64,000 nt of DNA from Nocardioides panzhihuensis. GTDB taxonomy: Bacteria > Actinomycetota > Actinomycetes > Propionibacteriales > Nocardioidaceae. Position numbers and translations under genes: made by a program. Shown here one piece after another: positions 1 through 8,468 of the stretch. Each line of letters starts with the position of its first letter. Position 1 is the stretch's first letter. The stretch covers positions 186,001 through 250,000 of the forward strand of contig NZ_JACBZR010000001.1 of the NCBI RefSeq assembly GCF_013408335.1. The letters are read 5' to 3'. The notes below the pieces were generated by a model. That model was given only the letters and a program-made list of their open reading frames with translations. It did not search any database and was not told the origin of the DNA.

Positions 1-1
1 C

Positions 2-868
2 GTGATTGCCGGCGCCTACGACATTGCGGTCGCTTGCGGCGTCGAGTCGATGAGCCGGGTCCCGATGGGCGCCAGCGCCGTCGGCGGCGACGGCTATGCG
101 CCGCTGGCCGACCGCTATCCCGAGGGGCTGGCCCACCAGGGGGTGGGCGCCGAGCTGATCGCCAGTCGGTGGAAGCTGGGTCGCGAGACGCTCGACGAGT
201 ACTCCGCACGGTCTCACCAGCGCGCCGCCGCCACCGCGGCTGCGGGTGGCTTCGCCCGGGAGATCATCCCGGTCGACCTCGGCGACGGGCGCAGCCACAT
301 CAGCGACGAGACCGTCCGGGCGGCCACGACGCCCGAGGGTCTGGCTGGACTGAACCCCTCCTTCGTGGACCCGGCGTTCACAGCGCGCTTCCCCGAGATC
401 GACTGGATGATCACTCCGGGCAACTCCTCGCCGCTGACCGATGGTGCCTCGGCCGCACTGATCATGAGTGAGGAGAAGGCAGCCGAGCTGGGTCTGACTC
501 CCCGAGCCCGGTTCCACACGTTCTCGGTGAGCGGCAGTGATCCACTGCTGATGCTGACCGGTGTCATTCCGGCGACGCAGAAGGCATTGCGGCGCTCAGG
601 CCTGAACATCGACCAGATCGACGCCTACGAGGTGAATGAGGCATTTGCGCCCGTTCCCCTCGCTTGGCAGGCAGAGTTCAACGCCGATCCGGAGAAGCTG
701 AACCCCCGCGGCGGGGCGATCGCCCTGGGCCATCCGCTCGGCGGCTCGGGCCTGCGCCTGATGGCCACCCTGCTCAACCACCTCGAGGACACCGGTGGCC
801 GCTACGGCCTCCAGACGATGTGCGAGGGCGGTGGCATGGCCAACGCCACGATCATCGAGCGCCTCTGA
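2..868 (+). CDS. Thiolase (acetyl-CoA acetyltransferase family), 5' end cut by window
   Basis: This is the C-terminal 288 residues of a thiolase; the start and the N-terminal nucleophilic Cys lie left of the window. Visible family motifs are NEAFAPVP (about residue 212), the GHPLGGSG loop near residue 243 and the late catalytic Cys in MCEGGGMANA just before the end. Thiolases cleave 3-ketoacyl-CoA with CoA at the end of a beta-oxidation turn, or run in reverse. The dehydrogenase at 911 follows after 42 bases and is probably co-transcribed, supplying the 3-ketoacyl-CoA. The family call is firm; the substrate is unknown. Confidence 0.9.
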   Translation: MIAGAYDIAVACGVESMSRVPMGASAVGGDGYAPLADRYPEGLAHQGVGAELIASRWKLGRETLDEYSARSHQRAAATAAAGGFAREIIPVDLGDGRSHISDETVRAATTPEGLAGLNPSFVDPAFTARFPEIDWMITPGNSSPLTDGASAALIMSEEKAAELGLTPRARFHTFSVSGSDPLLMLTGVIPATQKALRRSGLNIDQIDAYEVNEAFAPVPLAWQAEFNADPEKLNPRGGAIALGHPLGGSGLRLMATLLNHLEDTGGRYGLQTMCEGGGMANATIIERL

Positions 869-910
869 CCACGCGTGACCCGACCTCACCCTCTACAGAA
901 AAGGAACATC

Positions 911-1678
911 ATGAACCTCAACGGCAAGGTAGCCCTCGTCACTGGCGGTGCCTCTGGACTCGGTCTGGCCACCGTCAAACGGCTGCACGATGCCGGCGCC
1001 TCCGTGGTCATCGTCGACCTGCCCTCGTCAGCAGGGGAGAAGGTCGTGGCCGACCTCGGCTCCAGGGCCACCTTCGCGCCGGCCGACGTTCAGGACGAGG
1101 CGCAGGTGCAGGCCGCGCTCGACGTTGCCACCGGCCTCGGCCAGCTCGCCGTCACCGTGAACTGTGCCGGGATCGGCAACGCGATCCGCGTGGTCGGCAA
1201 GGACGGCAGTCCCTTCCCGCTGGCGGACTTCCGCAAGATCATCGACGTGAACCTGGTCGGCACGTTCAATGTGATCCGACTCGCCGCTGCGGCGATGGTC
1301 GCCCACACGGACGCCGACGGTGAGGAGCGCGGTGTCATCGTCAACACGGCATCCGTCGCGGCCTACGAGGGGCAGGTCGGTCAGACGGCGTACTCCGCCT
1401 CCAAGGGTGGAGTCGTCGGCATGACCCTGCCGATCGCGCGCGACCTGGCCCAGCACAAGATTCGCGTGGTCACCGTGGCTCCGGGCCTCTTCCTGACGCC
1501 ACTGTTCGAGACTCTCTCGCAGGAGTACATCGACTCGCTCGGCGCCCAGGTGCCGCACCCGGCGAGGCTGGGCAGCCCGGACGAGTTCGGCGCCCTGGTC
1601 GGCCACATCGCGGAAAACCCGATGATCAACGGCGAGGTGATCCGCCTCGACGGTGCCATCCGCATGGCTCCGCGCTGA
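911..1678 (+). CDS. Short-chain dehydrogenase, 3-hydroxyacyl-CoA dehydrogenase type 2-like
   Basis: A 255-residue SDR. It has the N-terminal nucleotide-binding motif TGGASGLG (residues 10-17), NCAG in the middle and the catalytic YSASK. The spacing and the long insert after NCAG (VVGKDGSPFPLADF) resemble HSD17B10-type 3-hydroxyacyl-CoA dehydrogenases, which oxidise 3-hydroxyacyl-CoA with NAD+. I chose the ATG at 911 because AAAAGGA lies just upstream and the SDR fold begins at once. It directly follows a thiolase, so the two would perform the last two beta-oxidation steps. Substrate preference is inferred from family and context. Confidence 0.85.
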   Translation: MNLNGKVALVTGGASGLGLATVKRLHDAGASVVIVDLPSSAGEKVVADLGSRATFAPADVQDEAQVQAALDVATGLGQLAVTVNCAGIGNAIRVVGKDGSPFPLADFRKIIDVNLVGTFNVIRLAAAAMVAHTDADGEERGVIVNTASVAAYEGQVGQTAYSASKGGVVGMTLPIARDLAQHKIRVVTVAPGLFLTPLFETLSQEYIDSLGAQVPHPARLGSPDEFGALVGHIAENPMINGEVIRLDGAIRMAPR

Positions 1679-1693
1679 TCCACCGTGCGTGAC

Positions 1694-1735
1694 GGCCGGG
1701 CGGCCGCTCGCGATGGCCGCCCGGCCTCGGTTTTT
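1694..1735 (+). terminator. Rho-independent terminator after the SDR gene
   Basis: A perfect 12-bp stem (GGCCGGGCGGCC at 1694-1705 with GGCCGCCCGGCC at 1715-1726), a 9-base loop and a short T run at 1731-1735. It separates the thiolase-SDR operon from the CoA-transferase gene. Confidence 0.85.
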
Positions 1736-1748
1736 CGGAAGAGTCATT

Positions 1749-1769
1749 GCCTTAATAAGTTATATGATT
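1749..1769 (+). promoter_or_regulatory. AT-rich repeated element (copy a) upstream of the CoA-transferase
   Basis: One copy of a degenerate 21-bp element that recurs before operons in this window: blocks AGTTCAAT, AGTTA and ATGATT, each separated by one base. Here the last two blocks are exact (AAGTTATATGATT). It lies 65 bases before the start codon at 1834. It could be an operator or part of a promoter; this is inference from recurrence. Confidence 0.45.
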
Positions 1770-1833
1770 CTATTATTGTGATGCACGCCACACCATGCGT
1801 ACCGACATCCACCAGTGTTTGGAAGGAACCCCG

Positions 1834-4290
1834 ATGACCAGCCAGTCCGTAGGCAGGGGCCCGCTCGCCGGGCTCGTCGTAGTCGACGTCTCGACCACCC
1901 TGCCGGGGTGCCAGACCAGTCAGTTCCTCGCTGATGCCGGCGCCGACGTGATCATGGTCGAGCCACCCGGTGGCAACCCGATGCGGCGCGACCCGGGCTG
2001 GCCGGCACTGCTTCGCACCCGACGCAGCATCACCCTCGACATCGAGAACGACGAGGGCGACCTGAACACCCTCCGCGGCCTCCTGGCGCAGGCAGACGTG
2101 CTGGTCAGCACCATGCGCCCCACGACGGCCGAACGGATCGGCTTCACCCCTGATGCGCTCGCCGAGAAGTTCCCCCGCCTCGTGGCCGCGATGGTCACCG
2201 GATGGGGGATGGAGGGCCCTTTCCGCCACTACAAGGGCTACGAGGCTCTGATCAACGCGCGGTCCGGGCTCATGCACTCCAAGCGTCAGCTCAAGCTGCG
2301 ACCCGGCCCGGCCTACGTCACCACCCCGTACGCCTCCTTCGGCGCGTCCCAGGGAGCAATCCAGGGGATCCTCGCCGCACTCCTCGAGCGCGAGAGCAGT
2401 GGCCTCGGCCAGGCTGTCGAGTCGAACCTGGTCCGCGGAGTGGCGGCGTACGACACCTACAACCAGTTCTACGAGCTGGTACTGCACCGCTACCCGGGTG
2501 CCTACCAGCCGATGGACACCGCCTACGACGACGAGGGCTATCCGCAGGCGTACCTCATCTATGCACTCCTGATCGCCGCCACCAAGGACGGCACCTGGCT
2601 GCAGTTCGCCCAGACCGCGCCTCGTCTGATGCAGGCCTGGCTCGTCGAGCTGGGTGTAGCCGCCGACCTGGCCGACCCGAAGTGGGAAGGCTTCCCGATG
2701 CTGCCCACCAAGGAGCTGCGCACCGAGTGGTGGGACAAGATGCTCGCCAAGGTGTCCGAGCGCACGCTCGAGGAGTGGCAGCACACGTTCGAGACCAACG
2801 GAGACGTGAGCGCCGAGACCTACCGCAGCCCCACCGGTTCGTTCGACCACCCGCAGGTCGTGCACGACAAGCGTGTGGTCGTGGTCGAGGACCCGGAGCT
2901 CGGACCGGTGCGCCAGCCCTCCAGCCTGCTCCACACGGCCGACGGACCCCTTGCTCGGTTCCTGCCCGCTCCGCGGGTCGGCGAGCACGCCGACGAGCTC
3001 ACCGCGCTGGCCGCGAAGATCGTGGACGCCGTGAGTCCGGCCGGGGCGAGGCCCGACGGCCTGCCGCTCGAGGGCATCACCATTGTGGAGTTCGGCGTGA
3101 TGTTCGCCGGGCCGTTCGGTGCGACCCTGCTCACCGATCTCGGCGCGCGTGTGATCAAGATCGAGACCCTCCAGGGCGACCAGATCCGCAACCTCGTCGC
3201 CTTCCCTGAGGCGGGCGGAGCCAGGGTGCTGCAGGGCAAGGAGTCCCTCGCTGTCGACCTCGGCAGCGAGGACGGACTCGCGATCGTGCACGAGGTGGTC
3301 AAGAGTGCCGATGTGGTCCTCCAGTGCTTCCGTGCCGGCGCGGCAGAGCGGAACAAGGTCGACGAGGCCACCCTCAAGCAGCTCAACCCCGATCTGGTCT
3401 ACCTCAGCGCACCGGGCTATGGCGTCGAGGGTCCCTACTCGACCCGGGCTGCCTATGCGCCGTCCATCGGCGCCGCGTCAGGCATCTCGGCGACCGACGC
3501 TGGTGGCCTCCCGCACAGCCCCACGGACATCGACGACCTGCACAGGAGTGGCCGGATGCTGCACGCGGCGGGTGCTTGCCCCGCCGTCCAGGCCGACGGT
3601 GCTGCGGCGCTCGGTGTCGGCACGTCGCTTCTGCTCGGCATCCTGGCTCGGGCCCGCGGCGTAGCTATGGACGGCATGGTGGCGACCATGCTCGGAACCG
3701 CGCACCAGGCGTTGATCACCTACAACGCCGACTACGAGGGCAAGGGCGAGACGCCACACCCGGATCCTGACTTCTACGGTCTGAACGCGCTCTACCGCCT
3801 CTACCAGTCCAACGACGGCTGGGTGTTCCTTGCCGCCCCTGAGGCCGACGAGTGGGACGACCTGGTCAAGGGGCTCGCTTCCCATGTCGACCTCGGTGCC
3901 GACGAGCGCTTCTCCACGCCTGAGCTGCGTGTGGAGAACGACTCGGACCTGGCCGAAGTGCTGGCCGGCGTCTTCGCCAAGGGCGCGAAACGGGACTGGG
4001 AGACCGACCTCACTGCGGCCGATGTCGGCTGCGTCCTCGTTGCCGAGGAGAACTGTGAGTGGGTCATCCAGGACGACGAGTTCTTCGAGGCCGGCTACTC
4101 CGTCGAGGCGGTCAGCCCGATCTTCGACGAGCACCGCCGTACGGCCCCGTTGACTGCCTTCTCACGTTCCCAGGTCCAGGCGCTGGCGGGCTGCACCATC
4201 GGTCAGCACACCAAGGCGATCCTGGCCGAGATCGGCTATGCCGAGGAGCGCGTGGTCGACCTGATCGAGCGCAAGGTGGTCGGAGTCTGA
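1834..4290 (+). CDS. Tandem-domain CaiB/BaiF (family III) CoA-transferase
   Basis: An 818-residue protein with two complete family III CoA-transferase domains in a row (about 1-395 and 408-818). Each starts with the family's strand (LAGLVVVDVSTTLPG and LEGITIVEFGVMFAGPFG) and the D-GA-VI-(V/I)E motif. Such enzymes move CoA between acyl-CoA and a free acid, so this one could activate the pathway's substrate acid. The conserved Asp nucleophile appears plausible in domain 2 (VQADGAAAL), while domain 1 has Thr/Tyr at the aligned place, so one half may be non-catalytic; this alignment was by eye. Start ATG 1834 follows GGAAGGA. It is convergent with the GntR gene. Confidence 0.88.
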   Translation: MTSQSVGRGPLAGLVVVDVSTTLPGCQTSQFLADAGADVIMVEPPGGNPMRRDPGWPALLRTRRSITLDIENDEGDLNTLRGLLAQADVLVSTMRPTTAERIGFTPDALAEKFPRLVAAMVTGWGMEGPFRHYKGYEALINARSGLMHSKRQLKLRPGPAYVTTPYASFGASQGAIQGILAALLERESSGLGQAVESNLVRGVAAYDTYNQFYELVLHRYPGAYQPMDTAYDDEGYPQAYLIYALLIAATKDGTWLQFAQTAPRLMQAWLVELGVAADLADPKWEGFPMLPTKELRTEWWDKMLAKVSERTLEEWQHTFETNGDVSAETYRSPTGSFDHPQVVHDKRVVVVEDPELGPVRQPSSLLHTADGPLARFLPAPRVGEHADELTALAAKIVDAVSPAGARPDGLPLEGITIVEFGVMFAGPFGATLLTDLGARVIKIETLQGDQIRNLVAFPEAGGARVLQGKESLAVDLGSEDGLAIVHEVVKSADVVLQCFRAGAAERNKVDEATLKQLNPDLVYLSAPGYGVEGPYSTRAAYAPSIGAASGISATDAGGLPHSPTDIDDLHRSGRMLHAAGACPAVQADGAAALGVGTSLLLGILARARGVAMDGMVATMLGTAHQALITYNADYEGKGETPHPDPDFYGLNALYRLYQSNDGWVFLAAPEADEWDDLVKGLASHVDLGADERFSTPELRVENDSDLAEVLAGVFAKGAKRDWETDLTAADVGCVLVAEENCEWVIQDDEFFEAGYSVEAVSPIFDEHRRTAPLTAFSRSQVQALAGCTIGQHTKAILAEIGYAEERVVDLIERKVVGV

Positions 4291-4309
4291 TCCGCTCCGT
4301 CCGTACGCC

Positions 4310-4356
4310 GTGAGGGGCGCCGGGGCTCGTATCGTGCGAGTCCCGGCGCCCCTCAC
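4310..4356. terminator. Bidirectional terminator hairpin
   Basis: A 15-bp perfect stem (GTGAGGGGCGCCGGG at 4310-4324 with its complement at 4342-4356) that continues inward through CTCG/CGAG to a 7-base loop. It sits between the convergent CoA-transferase and GntR genes and can serve both. There is no clear T run. Confidence 0.75.
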
Positions 4357-4390
4357 TTCAGGTGGCCTCTGTGGTCGGTCCGCCGACCGC

Positions 4391-5218
4391 TCACTCGAAG
4401 AGCTCGACGACCTTCTTGTCATGGCCGTCGTACATGAAGAGGTACTTCGCGGCCACCTCCATGTGTGTGCGCCAGTGGGCGGCTGCCCCGTCGGCGTCCT
4501 TCGCCTCGACCAGATCGACGAGCTTGGAGTAGGAGCGGGCGGTCTTCTGGAATCGCGCCTTCTCCCAGGAACGGCTGGTCAGGTCCGCGGCGATGTTGAT
4601 CCTGAAGTGCGTGGCGGCGATGTCGGCGAGCACCGCGCCCTGGATGCCCAAGGTGACGTTGCCGCACCGCTGCAGGATCAGCTCATGGAAGTGGTAGGTC
4701 GCCTGGGACCAGCGCGAAGCGTCCGGGAAAGCCTCTGGGCCGGCCTCGACGATCTGGTTCACGTGGTCGACGGCCGCACGCAGGTCGGCGAGGTCTTGCT
4801 TGGTCCGGGACTTGGCTAGGAGGCCGGCGCACACCGGCTCGGTCGCCATCCGCGCGTCGTAGACGTCCTTGATGGTCGCTCCCTGCAGCTGCAGGAGGAG
4901 ACCGACGTGGCGGGCGGCGATGCCCGGGTCTGGCTCGAGGACCTGGGCGCCGCCGCGGGAACCACGGCGTACGCCGATGAGGGATTCCGCCTCCAGAATG
5001 CGGAAGGCTTCGCGCAGCGTCGGACGGGAGACGCCGAACTGCTCCATCAGATGCACCTCGGCCGGCAGTGTCTGGCCCGGCTTGAGCTCACCCTTGACGA
5101 TGCGGTTGCGCAGATGGGTCGCGATCAGTTCTGCCGTCTTGGGGGCACGCATGACGGTGCCGACGCGGGCGATGGGCGCAGCCACGGTGCCATTGGTCGA
5201 GGCCTTCGGTTCAGACAT
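4391..5218 (-). CDS. GntR-family (FadR subfamily) transcriptional regulator
   Basis: A 275-residue regulator. The N-terminal winged helix (about 25-95) contains the GntR signature LPAEVHLMEQFGVSRPTLREA, and the C-terminal half is an all-helical FCD-type domain (about 120-250). FadR-type GntR proteins usually bind an organic acid or acyl-CoA and repress nearby catabolic genes. An alternative ATG at 5227 would add three residues; I prefer 5218. A copy of the repeated AT-rich element overlaps the start region (5222-5242), consistent with self-regulation. It is a good candidate regulator of the flanking acyl-CoA genes, but its target is inferred. Confidence 0.88.
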   Translation of the reverse strand: MSEPKASTNGTVAAPIARVGTVMRAPKTAELIATHLRNRIVKGELKPGQTLPAEVHLMEQFGVSRPTLREAFRILEAESLIGVRRGSRGGAQVLEPDPGIAARHVGLLLQLQGATIKDVYDARMATEPVCAGLLAKSRTKQDLADLRAAVDHVNQIVEAGPEAFPDASRWSQATYHFHELILQRCGNVTLGIQGAVLADIAATHFRINIAADLTSRSWEKARFQKTARSYSKLVDLVEAKDADGAAAHWRTHMEVAAKYLFMYDGHDKKVVELFE

Positions 5219-5221
5219 GCA

Positions 5222-5242
5222 AATCATGTTACCGCGTTAACT
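5222..5242 (-). promoter_or_regulatory. AT-rich repeated element (copy g) at the GntR start
   Basis: Read on the minus strand, AGTTAACGCGGTAACATGATT-like sequence matches the 21-bp element at about 15 positions by eye, and GTTAACTG also appears in the copy before the thioesterase gene. It overlaps the first codons of the GntR gene, a position that suits autorepression. Confidence 0.35.
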
Positions 5243-5313
5243 GTTTCAAGCGCTTGTGCCGCGTGCCGGGAGTGTGAAGTGTGTCATGGTGCGCATTTTG
5301 GCAACCAAGAGTA

Positions 5314-5334
5314 AGATCATTAAACTGAATCAAT
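5314..5334 (-). promoter_or_regulatory. AT-rich repeated element (copy b) in the GntR/DUF2889 intergenic region
   Basis: The only other AT-rich stretch in the 188-base gap between the divergent GntR gene and the gene at 5407. The minus strand reads CATTGATTCAGTTTAATGATC, a weaker match to the element. Confidence 0.3.
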
Positions 5335-5406
5335 GCGGGTGAAGGTGGTGGCAATGGGTCTGCTGGCGACGAGCTGTCGGCCTGCCCTGGCCGACGGGGT
5401 AGTCCT

Positions 5407-6414
5407 GTGACCATCGAAGTCCCGGATGAGCTGGCGGCCAGGGGGCCGGCGCTCTCGGCTCCGCCACGTCGCCCGGGCTCGATCCGGCGTACCAGCACGA
5501 TCGACAGCACCTGGTCGGGAGGCTTGGGCGGCGACCTAGTCCAGCACGGCCGGGCTCGTGACCTTCTCACGGATGCCGATGGCGCGGCCACCGTGCTTGC
5601 AGAGGAGTCCATGCGACTCCTCGTGGGGCCCGACCGTCGGATTGCCGAGATCGCGGGGCCGCCTCGGAAGCCGGATCTCCTCGGGTTGGTCGGAGCTCCG
5701 ACGGGCAGTGGATACCGGGCTGTGCTGGCCGAGACGGAGCCCGACGAGGTGGACGCGGCAACTCCGCTGCACCTGCTCCTCGACGACATCCCAGGGGCCG
5801 TCCTGGTCTCCGGCTTCGCCTTCTCCAAGTGGGTGCCGATCGACAAGCTGCTCGGGCCGCCAGGGCGACGCAACCTGAGGGTGATGACCGGAATCTGCAC
5901 CGGATTCCAGCCGGGTTCGAGCGGGTTGGCGCCGGACGGCACTTCCCGATGGACCCACCGAACCCGTGGGGTCGCGGAGATCGACTCCATCGACGATCCA
6001 CTCGGTTGGCATGAGGTGACCGAGCAGACCGAGGTGTCGATGCGCCGCTCGCGCCGGATCGACGTCACCGTCGAGGCTGGCACCGTCCTCGTCGACTCCT
6101 TCTTCCAGGACTCGAGCACCCTTCCCGAGGGCGGTCGGCAAGCGGTCCACGAGTACACCCTCACGGCCGAGATCGACCTGGCTACACGGACGCTCCGGGC
6201 GGTCACCCCTGTGGCGCAGGTCCTGCCGTACCTCGAGTGCCCGCTCGCAGTGCGCAATGTCGATGTCCTCATCGGGCTTCCGCTACGTGAGCTCCGTCCA
6301 GCGGTCCTCGACCTGCTCAAGGGAACCGCTGGGTGCACTCATCTCAACGACGCGCTTCGCGCCCTGGCCGACGTGCGCGTCCTTGTCGACAGCCTCGAAG
6401 CCATCAGCAACTGA
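5407..6414 (+). CDS. DUF2889-like protein of unknown function
   Basis: A 335-residue protein without signal peptide or membrane segment. The C-terminal third (VTPVAQVLPYLECP, then LKGTAGCTHLNDALRALADV) matches the conserved end of the DUF2889 family, including its Cys-Thr-His-Leu. The middle contains RRIDVTVEAGTVLVDSFFQDS, also in keeping with that family. Function is unknown; relatives tend to sit near aromatic or acyl-CoA catabolism genes. The GTG at 5407 has no strong ribosome site, so the start is uncertain. The thiolase gene follows after 27 bases, so the two are probably co-transcribed. Confidence 0.7.
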   Translation: MTIEVPDELAARGPALSAPPRRPGSIRRTSTIDSTWSGGLGGDLVQHGRARDLLTDADGAATVLAEESMRLLVGPDRRIAEIAGPPRKPDLLGLVGAPTGSGYRAVLAETEPDEVDAATPLHLLLDDIPGAVLVSGFAFSKWVPIDKLLGPPGRRNLRVMTGICTGFQPGSSGLAPDGTSRWTHRTRGVAEIDSIDDPLGWHEVTEQTEVSMRRSRRIDVTVEAGTVLVDSFFQDSSTLPEGGRQAVHEYTLTAEIDLATRTLRAVTPVAQVLPYLECPLAVRNVDVLIGLPLRELRPAVLDLLKGTAGCTHLNDALRALADVRVLVDSLEAISN

Positions 6415-6441
6415 GCACGACCACACCAACGGAGAGAAGTT

Positions 6442-7608
6442 ATGACAGAAGCACTCATCGTCAGTGCAGTACGCACACCGATCGCCACGTCCTACAAGGG
6501 CAGCCTGCGCGATACTTCACCCGAGGAGCTCGCCGCGATCGTGGTCCGCGAGGCCGCGGCGCGCTCGGGACTCGAGTCGGACGCCTTCGATGACGTGATT
6601 CTCGCGGAGTCGCTCGCCGGAGGCGGAGACATCGCCCGCTGGGCCGCGCTGGCCAGTGGAATGCCCCGCGTGCCCGGGCAGTCGGTCAACCGACACTGTG
6701 CCGGCAGCCTGACCGCGGTCGGCAATGCCGCGGCCTCGATCCGAGCGGGCATGGACTCCGCGGTCATCGCCGGCGGTACGCACTCCTACTCGATGAATCC
6801 GACAGTCACGTCACGGGTCCCGGGCCAGGAGGAGCCGGTCGTGGGCATGCGTCCGTCCTTCCCCTACTACGACGGGGCCAATGACGATGTGACCCTCTCA
6901 GTCGGTTGGAACGTCGCCAACGAGGTCGACATCACCCGCGAGGAGATGGACGCGTGGGCGTTCCGCTCCCACCAGCGGGCAGTGGCCGCGATCGATGCCG
7001 GCCAGTTCGTAGATGAGATCGTCCCTGTCCCGGTCACCCTCGACGGCAACTCGTTCGACTTCTCGGTCGACGAGCACCCGCGCCGCAGCTCCACGCCCGA
7101 GAAGCTTGCCGGCCTTGGCCCGCTGCACCCCGAGATCGACGGTTTCTCCATCACCGCCGGCAACGCGTCCGGTGTCAACGATGCGGCATCCGCGCTGGCC
7201 ATCGTCAGCGACGAGCGAGCCCGCGAGCGCGGACTGACCCCGCTCGCGCGTATCCGCGCCTGGGGCGCGGTCGGAGTGCAGCCCCACCTCACCGGCCTTG
7301 GTGGCGTCGACGCCATCCCGCTGGTGCTCAAGCGAGCCGGCATCGACGTCGCAGATGTCGACCTGTGGGAGATCAACGAGGCGTTCGCCTCGGTCCCGGT
7401 CGCGGCCGTGAAGCAGCTCGGCATCGATGAGGCCAAGGTCAACCCGTGGGGCAGCGGCTGCTCGCTCGGTCACCCCATCGCCGCGTCCGGCGGTCGGATG
7501 CTGGCCACCTTGGCCCATGAGCTTCACCGCCGGGGCGGCGGCATCGCCGTGGCGTCGATGTGTGCCGCCGCCGGTCAGGGTGGCGCCGTGGTCATCGAGG
7601 CCGTCTGA
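6442..7608 (+). CDS. Thiolase (acetyl-CoA C-acyltransferase)
   Basis: A full-length 388-residue thiolase. The nucleophilic Cys is in NRHCAGSLTAV (about residue 88), followed by NEAFASVPVA, the GHPIAASGGRM His motif and the late Cys in SMCAAAGQGGA. It should cleave a 3-ketoacyl-CoA. The ribosome site GGAGAG lies 6 bases before the ATG. It is paired with the DUF2889 gene upstream and convergent with a TetR gene. Confidence 0.93.
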   Translation: MTEALIVSAVRTPIATSYKGSLRDTSPEELAAIVVREAAARSGLESDAFDDVILAESLAGGGDIARWAALASGMPRVPGQSVNRHCAGSLTAVGNAAASIRAGMDSAVIAGGTHSYSMNPTVTSRVPGQEEPVVGMRPSFPYYDGANDDVTLSVGWNVANEVDITREEMDAWAFRSHQRAVAAIDAGQFVDEIVPVPVTLDGNSFDFSVDEHPRRSSTPEKLAGLGPLHPEIDGFSITAGNASGVNDAASALAIVSDERARERGLTPLARIRAWGAVGVQPHLTGLGGVDAIPLVLKRAGIDVADVDLWEINEAFASVPVAAVKQLGIDEAKVNPWGSGCSLGHPIAASGGRMLATLAHELHRRGGGIAVASMCAAAGQGGAVVIEAV

Positions 7609-7622
7609 CCCTCCTGCACCTG

Positions 7623-7666
7623 GATGCCCGGGACCCGTCGTACGAACAGGCGGGTGCCCGGGCATC
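7623..7666. terminator. Bidirectional terminator hairpin
   Basis: GATGCCCGGG plus CCCG at 7623-7637 pairs with CGGG plus GCCCGGGCATC at 7651-7666, with one bulged base. It lies between the convergent thiolase and TetR genes. Confidence 0.7.
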
Positions 7667-7700
7667 ACTCATCGCGGCCGGGCGTCCCGGGCCGGGCCCA

Positions 7701-8345
7701 TCAGTCGATGCTGCTGACCGGGGCCTCGAGCAGCCCCACCCAGCCGTCGACGTAGATCTCGAGCTGTGCCTCGGTCACGTCGTGGAAGCTGCGGGCACGC
7801 TCACCGAGCAGGTTGAGGACACTGTTGTAGAGCATGAAGACGCGCCCGCGGCGGACCCGGTCGGGAAGATCGCTGAGTGCGGACTCGACGTACTGCTCGA
7901 CGCCGTCCAGCGAGGAGATGCCGCTCGGTCCGGCCTTGCCGAGGCGCTGGCGCTGGTCAGGGTCGTCGCTGAGCCGGGCAAGGAGGGGCACGAACATCTC
8001 GCCCTCCCGGATGCTGGTTGCGAAAGGGCGGACCATGAGCCACACCGCCCCGCGGACGTCGAGCTCGCCACCCTCAGGCAGGAGCTCGGCAAGAAGGCGT
8101 TCTCGCTGGGCCGCCAGCCCAGGCTGGCGGTGCTCCAGGATCGCTTGGATCAGCCCGTCCCTGGAGCCGAAGTGATAGCCGATCACCGAGGAGTTGGACT
8201 GACCGGCCGCCAGCTGGATCTGCGCGATCGTGACGCCCTCGAGCCCGCGAGTCGCGAACAGCCTCTCTGCAACCTCGATGAGGAGGACCCGGGTGGCCTC
8301 GCCGGCAGAGTGTCGACGCTTGGTGGGTGCTGGGGTACTGGCCAT
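7701..8345 (-). CDS. TetR-family transcriptional regulator
   Basis: A 214-residue TetR protein: helix-turn-helix at about 20-65 (RLFATRGLEGVTIAQIQLAAGQSNSSVIGYHFGSRDGL), then an unrelated-looking ligand domain. It is divergent from the amidohydrolase operon at 8469, with 123 bases between them that include an AT-rich repeated element, so it probably represses that operon. The ligand is not predictable; an acyl-CoA is likely from context. Confidence 0.88.
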   Translation of the reverse strand: MASTPAPTKRRHSAGEATRVLLIEVAERLFATRGLEGVTIAQIQLAAGQSNSSVIGYHFGSRDGLIQAILEHRQPGLAAQRERLLAELLPEGGELDVRGAVWLMVRPFATSIREGEMFVPLLARLSDDPDQRQRLGKAGPSGISSLDGVEQYVESALSDLPDRVRRGRVFMLYNSVLNLLGERARSFHDVTEAQLEIYVDGWVGLLEAPVSSID

Positions 8346-8384
8346 GAATAGAAAGATAATGGATCCCCATTAAAAATCCTAGAC

Positions 8385-8405
8385 ATCTGAATCAGTTAGT
8401 GGAAT
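8385..8405 (+). promoter_or_regulatory. AT-rich repeated element (copy c) between TetR and amidohydrolase genes
   Basis: ATCTGAATCAGTTAGTGGAAT-like match to the 21-bp element with the AGTTA core intact, 64 bases before the amidohydrolase start and 40 bases from the TetR start. Confidence 0.35.
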
Positions 8406-8468
8406 CATCTATATCGCTGGGCGACCACCGACCTGCCGCACAGCAGCCCCGATCTGTTGGAGACGACC

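Noticed and set aside
1744..3291. A 515-codon open frame on the minus strand
   Set aside because: It is the antisense shadow of the CoA-transferase; its translation is low complexity with no domain, while the plus frame has clear family motifs.
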